Source: Pseudophaeobacter flagellatus (GTDB taxonomy: Bacteria > Pseudomonadota > Alphaproteobacteria > Rhodobacterales > Rhodobacteraceae). From it: DNA of 64,000 bases. The position numbers and the translations under genes were made by a program. The stretch spans positions 186,001 to 250,000 of the forward strand of contig NZ_JAJQRG010000001.1 of the NCBI RefSeq assembly GCF_021228235.1, given 5' to 3'. The stretch's first letter is position 1. Each line of letters begins with the position of its first letter. This document shows positions 29,312 to 39,346 of the stretch, piece after piece. The notes beneath the pieces were generated by a model, which made no database searches, had not been told where the DNA came from, and saw only the letters and a list, made by a program, of their open reading frames with translations.

Positions 29312-29343
29312 TCGTGGCAGGGATGGGGAGATTGCTGCCACGA
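29312..29343. repeat. Inverted repeat upstream of the unknown helical protein
   Basis: Arms TCGTGGCAG (29312-29320) and CTGCCACGA (29335-29343) are perfect, with a 14-base spacer, 65 bases before the gene at 27736-29247. It has no T-run, so an operator is as likely as a terminator of the pepN transcript. Confidence 0.35.
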
Positions 29344-29439
29344 ATTGGGAAAATGCTGCGGCAGGCCCCCACCCGGGGGAGGGAGGCAGGCGCAGCGGAT
29401 GGGGGATCGCGCAGGGCTGCCTGCCCGCAAGAGGCTGGT

Positions 29440-29931
29440 CTAGAATATGCTGAAAGGGTGGCGCTGGCAGGGGGTGCCATGGGCCGCAAGGCTGGTTTCC
29501 AGCGCCTGAATAGGCGGGAGGGCGGGTTGCGGCAGGCGCAGCTTGGCCCCGCTGTGCAGCACCAGAGTGGCGCGGTAGGACAGGTCCCAGCGCCGATCCA
29601 GCCGCAGCAGGGCGATCTCTGACAGGGCAACCCCAGTGGCCTGTTGCGCGATATGCCAGCGGATCTCGTCCGCGCCAACCGTCAGCCCCGAGCTGGGATT
29701 GCGCCACAGATCCCAAAGGCCCGGCAGGCAGGGCAGGGCGAGACCGCCCAAAATCCAGGGTGAGACCTGCGCCGCAACGCCCCCAACACCCAGCAATGCC
29801 AGCCAGCCAGCAAGCGCCAGTGCCAGCCCCAAGGATCGCCCCTGCCGTTGAAAGTGAAACGCGGGTGGCTGCAGGGACGAGGCCTTGGCCTGCTGTGGCG
29901 GGCTGGGGGCTGGGGCGCAGCGGTCAGGCAT
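29440..29931 (-). CDS. Small membrane protein translationally coupled to pepN
   Basis: A 163-residue protein of unknown function. It has two adjacent hydrophobic helices (about 35-55 and 57-75), and the rest is a soluble C-terminal part with an IRWHIAQQATGVALSEIALLRLDRRWDLSY stretch that suggests a PH-like or other beta-rich domain. Its ATG (29931) lies inside the end of pepN, with an eight-base overlap ATGCCTGA, so translation is very probably coupled. The context suggests co-expression with aminopeptidase N, but no functional link is known. Confidence 0.7.
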   Translation of the reverse strand: MPDRCAPAPSPPQQAKASSLQPPAFHFQRQGRSLGLALALAGWLALLGVGGVAAQVSPWILGGLALPCLPGLWDLWRNPSSGLTVGADEIRWHIAQQATGVALSEIALLRLDRRWDLSYRATLVLHSGAKLRLPQPALPPIQALETSLAAHGTPCQRHPFSIF

Positions 29932-32497
29932 CCAGGATACGGCTGACCATCTCATTGGTGTCGCGGCTCAGCCCGGCGGTGGTCTGAATGCGCTGCAACT
30001 GCGCCGCGATCAAGGCTTGGCGGTTGTTGTCATAGCGCTTCCAGCTCTGGAAGGCGGTACACATGCGGGCGGTGGTCTGCGGGTTCAGGCCATCCAGCGC
30101 GATCAGATTGTCGGCCAAAAGCCGGTAGCCTGCACCGTTGGCGTGGTGAAAGCCCGCGTGATTGCCTGCAAGCGCGCCCATCACCGCCCGGAATCTGTTG
30201 GGGTTTTTCAGCGTGAACAGCGGATGCCGGGTCAACTGCGCTGCCGTTCGCGTGGTTGCCTCTGGCGCGGCCATGGCGATTTGCAGCGCAAACCATTTGT
30301 CCATCACCAGCCGGTCACCCTGCCATTGGTCAAAAAAGGCCTGGGACTGCACCGTGCCTTTTTCCGCCTTCATCAGATTGGCCAGGGCGCTGTATTGCTG
30401 GGTCATATTGTCGGCCGCCTCATACTGGCGCGCGGCCTGTTCGCCGCCATCCAGCCGGGTCAGCAGGGTCAGGATGCGGGCGTTCAAGGCCCGTTTGCCA
30501 GCGCTGACTGCATCTGGGGTGTAGGCCGCGGTCACGGTGGTGTCAGCATAGAGCCGGGGCAGGTTATCGGCCAGTTGCTGCGCCAGGGTCTGCGCCAGAG
30601 TTTCGGCGGCATCGTAGATCTTTTGCGGATCGGGGATATGGCCGCGCTCGTGTAGGGTTTGGGCGATGTCGGATTGGCTGGGCGGCTGCAGGATCAGGGC
30701 GCGAAAGGCGGGATCCAGTGTATCGTCGCGCAGCAGTTTGGTCAGCGCATCCAGATAGTCTGCATCGGGGGCTGCCCCCTCCAGGACCATGGCAACACGC
30801 GCCTCGCGGGCCAGCGCATTGCCCGCTTCCCAACGGTTGAACGGGTCGGTGTCATGGGCCAGCAGGAAGGCACGTTCGGCATTTGATGTCTCACGCTCAA
30901 GGATCACCGGTGCCGAAAATTCGCGCAGAATGGACGGAACGGGTTTCGTGGCGAGCCCCTCGAAGGTGAAGCTTTGCTTGGCTTCACTCATTTCCAGAAC
31001 CTGGGTCGGCCGGATCTCGTCGCCATTGGCCCCCAGCAGGCCCACCGCAATGGGGATGACGCGCGGGTCCTTGTTCGGCTGGCCGGGCGTCGGCGCGGTG
31101 TTTTGTTCAAAGGTCAGCGTATAGGTGCCATCCGCGAAGCTCTCTGCCACCTTCAGGCGCGGCGTGCCGGCCTGGCTGTACCAGCGTTTGAACTGGCCCA
31201 AGTCGCGGCCCGTGGCGTCTTCGAAAACCTGCAGCCAGTCTTCGATCGTGCAGGCCTGCCCATCGTGACGCTCAAAGTAGAGATTCACGGCTTTTGAATA
31301 GTCCGCATCACCCACTAGGCGTTTCAGCATGCCGATCACCTCGGCGCCTTTTTCATAGACGGTGGCGGTATAGAAGTTGTTGATTTCCTGAAACTCTTCG
31401 GGGCGTACCGGGTGCGACAGCGGGCCTTGGTCCTCGGGGAACTGGCGGGCGCGCAGGTCGATGACATCCGAGATCCGCTTTACCGGGGCAGAGCGCATAT
31501 CGGATGTGAACTGCGAGTCGCGAAACACTGTCAGCCCTTCCTTCAGGCAGAGCTGGAACCAGTCGCGGCAGGTGATGCGGTTGCCGGTCCAGTTGTGGAA
31601 ATACTCATGCGCGATGATCGCTTCGATCCGTTCGAAATTGGCATCCGTCGAGGTTTCGGGCGAGGCCAGCACGCAGGAGGAGTTGAAGATGTTCAACCCC
31701 TTGTTTTCCATCGCGCCCATGTTGAAATCATCTACCGCCACGATGTTGAAGATATCGAGGTCATATTCGCGCCCATAGGCCTGTTCATCCCAGGTCATGG
31801 ATTTCTTCAGCGCCTCCATGCCAAAGGCGCATTTATCCTGGTCGCCGTGGCGGACCCAGATGTTCAGCTCTACCTTGCGGCCGGATTTGGTGATGAACCT
31901 GTCAGGGTGATTGACCAGATCACCGGCAACCAGCGCAAAGAGATAGGCCGGTTTGGGCCAGGGATCCTGCCAAACGGCAAGGCCATCAGATTTGGAAACC
32001 GGGTTGCCGTTGGATAGCATCACCTCTTCATCGCCTTCGATCCGCACAGTGAAGATGGACATCACATCGGGGCGGTCTGGGTAATAGGTGATCTTGCGAA
32101 AGCCTTCGGCTTCGCACTGGGTGCAATACATGCCACCTGACATATACAGCCCCTCTAGTGCGGTATTGCCAGCCGGGTCGATTTCGACCTCTGCCTCCCA
32201 GACAAAGCGCTGTTGCGGCACATCGCAGGTCAGACCTTCGGGGGTAACGACCGGGGCAACATCAACGCCGTCGATCCTGGCCGAAATCAGCTTGAGCTTT
32301 TCGCCATGTAGAAAGAACCGTGGGTCTGGCGCACCGGGTTTGGGGATAAAGCAAATCTTGCTGACAACCCGCGTGGCGCTGGGCGCCAGTTTGAAGGTCA
32401 GTTCAACGCTTTCCACCTCAAACCCAAAGGGGGTGTAATCCTTCAGGTAGAAGGTTTCGGCGGTCTGTTGCGGGGTCTGGGTCAAATCGGCCGTCAT
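29924..32497 (-). CDS. pepN: PepN, aminopeptidase N (M1 family)
   Basis: Zinc aminopeptidase with broad specificity, cytoplasmic. The 857 residues match the E. coli-type PepN. The exopeptidase motif GAMENKGLN lies near residue 260 and the zinc motif HEYFHNWTGNR near 295, followed by the third-ligand glutamate in the LKEGLTVFRD segment. The C-terminal helical ARM-like domain (about 530-857) is complete. The start ATG at 32497 precedes a family-like N-terminus. The downstream membrane-protein gene overlaps its stop. Confidence 0.96.
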   Translation of the reverse strand: MTADLTQTPQQTAETFYLKDYTPFGFEVESVELTFKLAPSATRVVSKICFIPKPGAPDPRFFLHGEKLKLISARIDGVDVAPVVTPEGLTCDVPQQRFVWEAEVEIDPAGNTALEGLYMSGGMYCTQCEAEGFRKITYYPDRPDVMSIFTVRIEGDEEVMLSNGNPVSKSDGLAVWQDPWPKPAYLFALVAGDLVNHPDRFITKSGRKVELNIWVRHGDQDKCAFGMEALKKSMTWDEQAYGREYDLDIFNIVAVDDFNMGAMENKGLNIFNSSCVLASPETSTDANFERIEAIIAHEYFHNWTGNRITCRDWFQLCLKEGLTVFRDSQFTSDMRSAPVKRISDVIDLRARQFPEDQGPLSHPVRPEEFQEINNFYTATVYEKGAEVIGMLKRLVGDADYSKAVNLYFERHDGQACTIEDWLQVFEDATGRDLGQFKRWYSQAGTPRLKVAESFADGTYTLTFEQNTAPTPGQPNKDPRVIPIAVGLLGANGDEIRPTQVLEMSEAKQSFTFEGLATKPVPSILREFSAPVILERETSNAERAFLLAHDTDPFNRWEAGNALAREARVAMVLEGAAPDADYLDALTKLLRDDTLDPAFRALILQPPSQSDIAQTLHERGHIPDPQKIYDAAETLAQTLAQQLADNLPRLYADTTVTAAYTPDAVSAGKRALNARILTLLTRLDGGEQAARQYEAADNMTQQYSALANLMKAEKGTVQSQAFFDQWQGDRLVMDKWFALQIAMAAPEATTRTAAQLTRHPLFTLKNPNRFRAVMGALAGNHAGFHHANGAGYRLLADNLIALDGLNPQTTARMCTAFQSWKRYDNNRQALIAAQLQRIQTTAGLSRDTNEMVSRILDA

Positions 32498-32660
32498 CGT
32501 GCTGTCCTCATCTGTCGGGACCAGGGGCAGCCAGGGCGGCGCCTGTGGTCATAGCTTGTTCCAGTGGTAGGCAATGGCGCAGAGCCGGGCAAGCAGATGT
32601 CGGGCCAAATCGCTGCAAAACCCAGCAGAATTTACCTGTCGCTTTTGAAGCTGGTTGCGA

Positions 32661-32713
32661 TTTGCAATAATAATTTGAAACAGTCTCCCCTTAATTGGTA
32701 AAGTATTATTACC
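32661..32713 (+). promoter_or_regulatory. Candidate operators upstream of malate synthase
   Basis: TTTGCAAT at 32661-32668 is one base from the TTTGCAAA box bound by ScfR-family regulators such as RamB/PccR in related Rhodobacterales. A perfect inverted repeat GGTAA-N7-TTACC lies at 32697-32713. Both lie within 125 bases of the glcB start. Use as operators is inference. Confidence 0.3.
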
Positions 32714-32784
32714 GCATCTGTTGCCGATAGGAAACTTTTCCTGTATCCGGGAAACCGCAGTGATAACCCGTGAAGGAGGATTTG

Positions 32785-34920
32785 ATGAACAACATGCGTA
32801 ATATCGAGGGGATGCAGGTCGCATCCGAGCTGGCAGAGTTCATTGAAGGCCAGGCCCTGCCGGGGACCGGTGTCACCGCGGCGGATTTTTGGGCCGGGCT
32901 GTCTGGGCTGGTCAATGGCATGGGGGATGAAAATCGCGCCCTGCTGGCCAAACGCGAGGATCTTCAGGGGCAGATTGATGCCTGGCACATCGCCCATCTG
33001 GGCGCGCCGCAGGATGCCGCTGCCTATACGGAATTTCTGCGTCAAATCGGCTATCTGCTGCCCGAGGGCGATGATTTTGAGATCGACACATCAAATGTGG
33101 ATGCCGAGATCGCCGCAACGCCGGGGCCACAGCTGGTTGTGCCGATCACCAATGCCCGTTTTGCGCTGAATGCCGCCAATGCGCGCTGGGGCTCGCTTTA
33201 TGATGCGCTCTACGGCACGGATGCCATGGGCGATCTGCCTGGCGGCGGCGGCTATGATGCGGCACGTGGTGATCGGGTGATTGCCTGGGGGCGCCGCTTT
33301 CTGGATGAAACTTTCCCGCTTGAAACCGGCTCATGGAGCGACATCACCGGCCTGTCTGTTGCTGGTGGCGCACTGGTGCCTGCATTGAAGGCGGCCGACC
33401 AATTTTCCGGTCACGTCGGCGCGGCCGAGGCCCCGACGCGGGTGATTTTGAAGAACAACGGGTTGCATGCGATTGTCGAAATTGATGCGGCTGGCAATAT
33501 CGGCGCGACCGATCAGGCGGGGATCAACGACATCACGCTGGAATCCGCGCTATCCACCATCATGGATTGCGAAGATTCCGTTGCCTGTGTGGATGCTGCA
33601 GACAAGGTTGTCGCATATCGCAACTGGCTGGGCCTGATGAAGCGAGATCTGGCCGAAGAGGTCACCAAGGGCGGCAAGAGTTTCACCCGGGTGCTGAACA
33701 GCGATCTCGACTACACCACCGCCAGGGGCGAGGCTGCGAGCCTCAAGGGGCGGTCCCTGCTGCTGGTGCGCAACGTTGGCCATCTGATGACCAACCCGGC
33801 AGTTCTGGACAGCGAAGGTCGCGAAGCCGGCGAGGGCTTTCTGGATGCGATGATCACCGTGATGATCGCGATGCATGACCTGCAGGCGCAGGGTGGCAAT
33901 TCGGTGCAGGGATCTGTCTATGTGGTCAAACCAAAGATGCACGGTCCCGAAGAAGTGGCCTTTGCCTGCCGTATCTTTGATCACGTCGAGACGGCGCTGG
34001 GCCTGCCGGCCAATACCGTCAAGATCGGTATCATGGATGAAGAGCGCCGCACCAGTGTGAACCTCAAGGAATGTATCCGCGCTGCCAAATCGCGGGTGGC
34101 CTTTATCAACACGGGCTTCCTGGATCGCACTGGCGATGAAATCCATACCTCGATGGAGGCAGGGCCGATGCTGCCCAAGGGAGAGATGAAGGGCACGGCC
34201 TGGATCGCGTCCTATGAGGATCGCAACGTGGATATTGGGCTGGCCTGTGGCCTGAAGGGGCGGGCCCAGATCGGCAAGGGCATGTGGGCCATGCCTGATC
34301 TGATGGGCGAAATGCTGGCCACCAAGATCGGCCATCCAAAGGCGGGTGCTACCTGCGCCTGGGTGCCCTCACCAACGGCCGCGACGCTGCATGCCACCCA
34401 CTATCACCAGTTTGACGTGCTGGCGCAGCAGGATGCGCTGCGCGCCGCTGGCCCGCGTGGCACGCTGGAAGATCTGCTCACTATTCCGGTGATGCAGGGG
34501 CAGAACCTGTCGAAGGACGAAATCAGCCACGAGGTTGAAAACAATGCGCAGGGCATTCTGGGCTATGTGGTGCGCTGGGTGGACCAGGGCGTTGGCTGCT
34601 CCAAGGTGCCGGACCTCAATAATATCGGTCTGATGGAAGACCGCGCCACCTGCCGGATCTCCTCTCAGGCGCTGGCCAACTGGCTGCATCACGAGGTGGT
34701 GGACGAGTCTCGCGTGATGGCGGCAATGCAAAAAATGGCTGCGGTGGTGGATGAACAGAATGCAGGCGATGCCAGCTATACCCCGATGGCCCCCGGCTTT
34801 GACGGCATTGCCTTTCAGGCTGCCTGCGATCTGGTGTTCAAGGGCCGGGTGCAGCCCTCGGGCTATACCGAACCGGTGTTGCATGCCCGCCGCCTGGAGT
34901 TGAAGGCGGCGGCAAGCTAG
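32785..34920 (+). CDS. glcB: GlcB, malate synthase G
   Basis: Condenses glyoxylate and acetyl-CoA to malate, for growth on acetate, glycolate or other C2 sources. The 711 residues are the single-domain-type G isoform length. Family segments include [56 protein letters not shown] and [14 protein letters not shown]. The start ATG at 32785 has a near-perfect AAGGAGGA site. A GTG 15 bases upstream would overlap that site and was rejected. A GlcG-like gene follows, as in glycolate operons. Confidence 0.96.
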   Translation: MNNMRNIEGMQVASELAEFIEGQALPGTGVTAADFWAGLSGLVNGMGDENRALLAKREDLQGQIDAWHIAHLGAPQDAAAYTEFLRQIGYLLPEGDDFEIDTSNVDAEIAATPGPQLVVPITNARFALNAANARWGSLYDALYGTDAMGDLPGGGGYDAARGDRVIAWGRRFLDETFPLETGSWSDITGLSVAGGALVPALKAADQFSGHVGAAEAPTRVILKNNGLHAIVEIDAAGNIGATDQAGINDITLESALSTIMDCEDSVACVDAADKVVAYRNWLGLMKRDLAEEVTKGGKSFTRVLNSDLDYTTARGEAASLKGRSLLLVRNVGHLMTNPAVLDSEGREAGEGFLDAMITVMIAMHDLQAQGGNSVQGSVYVVKPKMHGPEEVAFACRIFDHVETALGLPANTVKIGIMDEERRTSVNLKECIRAAKSRVAFINTGFLDRTGDEIHTSMEAGPMLPKGEMKGTAWIASYEDRNVDIGLACGLKGRAQIGKGMWAMPDLMGEMLATKIGHPKAGATCAWVPSPTAATLHATHYHQFDVLAQQDALRAAGPRGTLEDLLTIPVMQGQNLSKDEISHEVENNAQGILGYVVRWVDQGVGCSKVPDLNNIGLMEDRATCRISSQALANWLHHEVVDESRVMAAMQKMAAVVDEQNAGDASYTPMAPGFDGIAFQAACDLVFKGRVQPSGYTEPVLHARRLELKAAAS

Positions 34921-34942
34921 GGCGGTCGATCTGACAGAACAG

Positions 34943-34972
34943 CAGGGGCAGGGCGTGATCCTGCCCCTGTTT
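34943..34972 (+). terminator. Hairpin after glcB
   Basis: CAGGGGCAGG (34943-34952) pairs perfectly with CCTGCCCCTG (34960-34969) around a seven-base loop, with a short TTT tail. It may cause partial termination before the glcG-like gene. Confidence 0.65.
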
Positions 34973-35011
34973 CAATTGAGCCATAGGCCTGATCACAAGA
35001 GGGACAAGACA

Positions 35012-35437
35012 ATGACAATTTCGCTGAAATCAGCCCAGACAATTATTGATGCCACCCTGGCCAAGGGACGCGAGATGAATTTCAAACCGCTCTCTGTTCT
35101 GGTGCTGGATGCCGGTGGCCATGCACAGGCCTTTGCCCGCGAAGACGGCGCGGCGCCCGGGCGTTTTGCCATCGCCCATGGCAAGGCCTATGGCGCGGTT
35201 ATGCTGGGCATGCCGGGCAGCGCCCAGATGGCGCGGGCCGAGGCGCAGCCCTATTTCATGGCCGCGGTGAACGGCGTCTACGGCGGCCAGGTCATTCCGG
35301 TGCCCGGTGGCGTTTTGCTACGCGACGACAGCGGTGCGGTGATCGGCGCTGTTGGTGTCACTGGTGATACCTCTGATAATGATGTGGTTGCGGCCATGGC
35401 TGGGATCGCGGCGGCGGGCCTGACCGGAGAAAGCTGA
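35012..35437 (+). CDS. GlcG/HbpS-like protein (DUF336)
   Basis: A 141-residue cytoplasmic protein of the GlcG/HbpS heme-binding-like family. The pattern LVLDAGGHAQAFAREDGA, the central HGKAYGAVML, GVYGGQVIPVPGGVLLRD and the final GAVGVTGDTSDNDVVAAMAG are family hallmarks. Members lie in glycolate-utilisation and other oxidative operons, with unclear function. The ATG at 35012 with AGAGGGA upstream is chosen over a longer frame reading through the preceding hairpin. It sits 91 bases after glcB. Confidence 0.88.
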   Translation: MTISLKSAQTIIDATLAKGREMNFKPLSVLVLDAGGHAQAFAREDGAAPGRFAIAHGKAYGAVMLGMPGSAQMARAEAQPYFMAAVNGVYGGQVIPVPGGVLLRDDSGAVIGAVGVTGDTSDNDVVAAMAGIAAAGLTGES

Positions 35438-35669
35438 TCCAGAGCAAGCAGAAAGAGACAGGGCGTTGCGGCATGCGGCGCTCTGTTTGCGTGTCTGTGG
35501 GTCCCGTCTGGACAAATTTCTCCGGTGCTGGAATGCGCAAAAGCCGACTGGAAGGGGTGGATCGTGTATAATTGAACAACCGCCTGCGCGGGCACCAGCG
35601 CTCTGCGCGCTTGCGGGATCTGGGGGGAGGCCGTAGTTTTACGCTGTTGCATCTTATTTCGGAGTCCTC

Positions 35670-36452
35670 ATGGCGCGTCCCAAAGTCGGTATTATCGGTA
35701 ATTCCTATCTGCTCAATGATCAGTATCCGGCCCATGCAGGCGGGACGATGAATTCCGAAGCTGTGGCTGAAGTCGCGGGCTGCATGCCGCTGTTGATTCC
35801 TTCTGACCCGCGCTTTCTGTCGGTTGATGAACTGCTTGATAGTTTTGACGGCTTTCTGCTGACCGGTGGGCGCCCCAATGTGCACCCCAACGAATATGGC
35901 GAGGATGAAACGGCGGCGCATGGGGCCTTTGATCGGGCGCGTGATGCCATCGTGCTGCCGCTGGTGCGTGCCTGCGTTGAACGGGGTCAGCCCTTTCTGG
36001 GCATTTGTCGCGGCTTTCAAGAAGTGAATGTGGCCATGGGTGGCACGCTATATCCCGAAATTCGAGATTTGCCGGGGCGGATGAACCATCGTATGCCCCC
36101 TGATGGTTCGCTAGAGGAAAAATTCGCCCTGCGCCATCCGGTCAAGATGACCCCAGGCGGGGTATTCAACGGAATCTTTGGCGCTGCCGAAGTGATGACC
36201 AACAGCCTGCACGGTCAGGGGATCAAGACGCCGGGCGCGCGGATCGTGGTTGAGGGGCATGCCCCCGATGGCACCCCCGAAGCGATCTATGTACAGGATG
36301 CGCCGGGTTTCGCCCTGGCAGTGCAATGGCATCCCGAATGGGATGCGGCCAATGATCCGGTCTCGCGACCACTGTTTCAGGCCTTTGGTGAAGCGGTGCG
36401 CAGCTGGCAGGCTAACAGTCTGTTGCCGCCCCAGCACTCTGCCACCGGATAA
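35670..36452 (+). CDS. Class I glutamine amidotransferase-like hydrolase (peptidase C26, PuuD-like)
   Basis: Cytoplasmic hydrolase of gamma-glutamyl amide bonds. PuuD homologues cleave gamma-glutamyl-GABA in putrescine breakdown, but specificity varies in this family. The 260 residues show the nucleophile elbow FLGICRGFQE with Cys 113 and the His-Glu pair in AVQWHPEWD near 218. No puuA-type glutamine synthetase or polyamine genes are adjacent, so the substrate is open. It is convergent with the molybdenum hydroxylase operon. Confidence 0.9.
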   Translation: MARPKVGIIGNSYLLNDQYPAHAGGTMNSEAVAEVAGCMPLLIPSDPRFLSVDELLDSFDGFLLTGGRPNVHPNEYGEDETAAHGAFDRARDAIVLPLVRACVERGQPFLGICRGFQEVNVAMGGTLYPEIRDLPGRMNHRMPPDGSLEEKFALRHPVKMTPGGVFNGIFGAAEVMTNSLHGQGIKTPGARIVVEGHAPDGTPEAIYVQDAPGFALAVQWHPEWDAANDPVSRPLFQAFGEAVRSWQANSLLPPQHSATG

Positions 36453-36493
36453 GACCTGACGCGGGCCTGGTTGGGAACTGGTGCCCCCACACA

Positions 36494-36526
36494 CCACCGG
36501 CGGCCCCCCCCCGAGCGTGCCGGTGG
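36494..36526. terminator. Hairpin between convergent genes, with C9 run in the loop
   Basis: CCACCGGC (36494-36501) pairs with GCCGGTGG (36519-36526). The loop contains nine consecutive C residues (36504-36512). It lies between two convergent genes. No T-run is present, so terminator function is uncertain. Confidence 0.4.
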
Positions 36527-36536
36527 GGGAGGTGGC

Positions 36537-38774
36537 TTACACGAAGCTGAAGCGCTTGTTCAGGGGCAATTCGCGGGCGCGGCTGCCCGTGAGATCAAAA
36601 ATCGCATTGGCCAGTGCGGGGGCCGCTGGTGGGGTGCCGGGTTCGCCCGCGCCGCCCATGTGTTTCTGATTTTCCAGTACGGCGACCTCGACACGCGGCA
36701 TGCTGGGCATGCGCAGGGCGTCGTAATCAGGGAAGTTTTCCTGCTCGACCATACCGTCGGCAAAGGTGATTTCACCAAAACAGGCTGCCGAGAGCCCATA
36801 GGCAAGACCACCAAACAGCTGCGCCTCGATGTTGCGCGGATCAATGGCAAGGCCAAGATCTGCGGCAATCCAGGCCTTGGTGATGGCGATGTCGCCGCCT
36901 CGGTCGATCACCTCGATGGCCTGCGCCACCGGGGTGCCAAAACTGTAAGCCAGAGCGACACCGCGCCCTACGCCTGCAGGGGTTTGGCCGCTCCAGCCTG
37001 ACATGTCGCGCACGCGCTCTAGCACCTGGGCTGCGGGTTCCCATTCGGCGCGGGCCAGCTCCAGGCGGAATTCCAGCGGGTCACGCCTCGCCGTATGCGC
37101 CATTTCGTCGATGATTGTGTCGGAAAAGAAGCCGTTGAAAGAGGCCGCAACAGAGCGCCAGAAGCCAACCGGGATCATCGGTTTCGCAAGATAGCCTTCG
37201 ACGCGGAAATTGGGGATTGCCAGCGGTTGGTTGAAGGCGGCATCCACATGGCCCTTGTCGGGGCCGGACATGGGCAGGCCCAGCATCCGACCAGCGCCTT
37301 CCTGGGTGGTGGATTGCGCGGCGATTTTACCATGCACCATCAGGGCCTTGCCATCCTTGACGGCGGCACGGTAGCGGGCAATGGCACCGGGGCGGAAATA
37401 GTCGTGGCGCATATCTTCTTCGCGCGACCATGTCAGTTGCACGGGGGTGCCGCGCAGCTGTAGGGCAATCTGCACCGCCCGGTTGGAATAGTCCACTTCG
37501 ATGCGCCGCCCAAAGCCGCCCCCCAGATAGGTGGTATTGACGGTGATTGCCTCGGCTTCCAGCCCGCTAAGATCGGCGGCGGCTTTTTGCACCACGGTGG
37601 GGCCCTGGTTTGGAGCCCAGATTTCCAGCCTGTCGCCGGAATAGAGCGCAGTGGCATTCATCGGCTCCATGGTGGCATGGGCCAGATAGGGCAGGCGGTA
37701 CTCAACCTCCAGAAACTCCGCGCCCTCGGGCAGGTCATCCACATCGCCATCGTCGCGCAGGGTTGAATTGGGGCTATCGTCAAAGGCAGCGGCGATTTCG
37801 GCAAAGATTGCTTCGGTAGTCTCTGGGTGGCTCGCAGGTGCCCAGTCGACCTCGATGGCATCCACTGCCTGTTGCGCCAGCCAGGTGTTGGTGCCAACCA
37901 CCGCCACCGCATCGCCAAGATCAAGGACCTCCTCGACACCGGCCATGCTCTTGGCGGCCGAGGCGTCAAAGCTGCGCATCGCGGCGCCATAATGTGGGTT
38001 TTGCCGGATGGCGGCAAATTTCATCCCCTCGATCCGGGTATCAAGGCCAAAGGTGGCGGTGCCGGTGACCTTTTCCACCATATCAATCCGGGCAACCGGC
38101 TTGCCGATGTATTTCCACTGCGCTGCGGGGCGCAGCTCTGCCTCTTGGGTTTCAACATTAGCGGCGGCCATTGCCAGTTCACTATAGGCCAGCTTGACCC
38201 CGCCCGGTGCCAGCACAAACCCGTCTTTGGTTTCCAGCAGGGCGCGGGCGATGCCAAGCTGCTGCGCTGCTGCCTCTTTCAGGGTTTCACGCGCACTGGC
38301 GCCTGCCAGACGCATCCGGGTGAACCCGTCCTTCATCGACGACGACCCCCCGGTCACCTGCAGGTCGAGGAATTTGGAGAAATTTCCGACAATCTGCCCC
38401 AGAGAGTGCTGGAAATCGCTGGCGTCGTAGCCGCGCCCAGGCAGGGCTTCGGCCATCATGGCGCTGTTGTAATAGGCCTTGGCCGCAGGGCCATGCAGCA
38501 CGGTGACGGCGGCGGGATCTACATCCAGCTCTTCCGCTATCAGTGCCGCCCAGGAGGTACGCACCCCCTGGCCCATTTCTGCCCGTGGTGCGATCAGGGT
38601 CACCCCGGATTGATCCACAAAAACAAAGGGGTTCAGGATGGCTTTGCCCGCGCCCGGTTGCAGTGGGTTAGGGGCGGGCTGGTGGTATTTGTAGGTGCCA
38701 AAGGCCACGCCCCCGACAATCGCGGCAGAGCCGACAAGAAAACTGCGGCGGGCGATTTTTTTCAATCTGGCCAT
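36537..38774 (-). CDS. Molybdenum hydroxylase large subunit (IorB-like, Tat-exported)
   Basis: Molybdopterin-binding subunit of the xanthine-oxidase superfamily, closest in layout to isoquinoline 1-oxidoreductase beta-type or aldehyde dehydrogenases. The 745-residue precursor has a twin-arginine signal (RRSFLVGSAAIVGGVAFG, about 9-26), so a periplasmic site is likely. Cofactor motifs include RAEMGQGVRTSWAALI, LGGGFGRRIEVDYSNRA and the catalytic-glutamate segment GGAGEPGTPPAAPALANA. The start is four bases after the iron-sulfur subunit. No FAD subunit is present, so electrons probably pass to a cytochrome or quinone. The substrate is unknown. Confidence 0.9.
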   Translation of the reverse strand: MARLKKIARRSFLVGSAAIVGGVAFGTYKYHQPAPNPLQPGAGKAILNPFVFVDQSGVTLIAPRAEMGQGVRTSWAALIAEELDVDPAAVTVLHGPAAKAYYNSAMMAEALPGRGYDASDFQHSLGQIVGNFSKFLDLQVTGGSSSMKDGFTRMRLAGASARETLKEAAAQQLGIARALLETKDGFVLAPGGVKLAYSELAMAAANVETQEAELRPAAQWKYIGKPVARIDMVEKVTGTATFGLDTRIEGMKFAAIRQNPHYGAAMRSFDASAAKSMAGVEEVLDLGDAVAVVGTNTWLAQQAVDAIEVDWAPASHPETTEAIFAEIAAAFDDSPNSTLRDDGDVDDLPEGAEFLEVEYRLPYLAHATMEPMNATALYSGDRLEIWAPNQGPTVVQKAAADLSGLEAEAITVNTTYLGGGFGRRIEVDYSNRAVQIALQLRGTPVQLTWSREEDMRHDYFRPGAIARYRAAVKDGKALMVHGKIAAQSTTQEGAGRMLGLPMSGPDKGHVDAAFNQPLAIPNFRVEGYLAKPMIPVGFWRSVAASFNGFFSDTIIDEMAHTARRDPLEFRLELARAEWEPAAQVLERVRDMSGWSGQTPAGVGRGVALAYSFGTPVAQAIEVIDRGGDIAITKAWIAADLGLAIDPRNIEAQLFGGLAYGLSAACFGEITFADGMVEQENFPDYDALRMPSMPRVEVAVLENQKHMGGAGEPGTPPAAPALANAIFDLTGSRARELPLNKRFSFV

Positions 38775-38778
38775 GGGG

Positions 38779-39243
38779 TTAGGCCTCCTGCATCATTTTG
38801 GCGGCGGAATGGATAGCAGCGCGGATGCGCGGATAGGTGCCGCAGCGGCACAGATTGCCCTGCATCGCGTCGTCAATGTCTTCGTCGGTGGGGGCTGGGT
38901 TGTCTGCCAGCAGACTGGCGGCCTGCATGATCTGGCCGGACTGACAATAACCACATTGCGCCACCTGATGTTGCACCCAGGCGGTCTGAATCATGGCCAG
39001 GTTCTCCGGAGTGCCAAGCCCCTCGATTGTGGTGACCTCGCCGTCGATATCGCCCAGGCTCAGCTGGCAGGAGCGCAGCGCCACCCCGTCCACCTGCACC
39101 GTGCAGGCACCACAAGCGGCGATGCCACAGCCGAATTTGGTGCCGGTAAGGCCAAGTTCATCGCGCAGCACCCAAAGCAGAGGTACATCATCGGGCAGAT
39201 CCACCTGGTGGGTCTTGCCATTGATATGGAGCGTTTTTGACAT
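38779..39243 (-). CDS. [2Fe-2S] subunit of molybdenum hydroxylase (IorA-like)
   Basis: A 154-residue small subunit carrying two [2Fe-2S] clusters. The plant-type cluster is [17 protein letters not shown] with a further cysteine at about 63 (LRSCQLS). The second is [11 protein letters not shown] with [12 protein letters not shown]. The protein has no signal peptide of its own and would be exported with the Tat-bearing large subunit, as in related enzymes. It is first in the two-gene operon and divergent from a TetR-family gene, which may control it. Confidence 0.93.
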   Translation of the reverse strand: MSKTLHINGKTHQVDLPDDVPLLWVLRDELGLTGTKFGCGIAACGACTVQVDGVALRSCQLSLGDIDGEVTTIEGLGTPENLAMIQTAWVQHQVAQCGYCQSGQIMQAASLLADNPAPTDEDIDDAMQGNLCRCGTYPRIRAAIHSAAKMMQEA

Positions 39244-39304
39244 GGGCCTGGCCTCTTGCTGGATCCTATTGACGTGATGACAAAATGCATATGTTCTGTC
39301 AGTA

Positions 39305-39316
39305 TGTCAATTGACA
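39305..39316. promoter_or_regulatory. Palindrome TGTCAATTGACA, candidate TetR operator
   Basis: A perfect 12-base palindrome sits between the divergent hydroxylase operon and the TetR gene, 62 bases from the first start and 31 bases from the second. Its minus-strand half supplies TTGACA, a consensus -35 element, so a bound repressor would block the operon promoter. Operator function is inference. Confidence 0.5.
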
Positions 39317-39346
39317 AAAAGGCGTGCGACTGTCAGAACCACGCCT

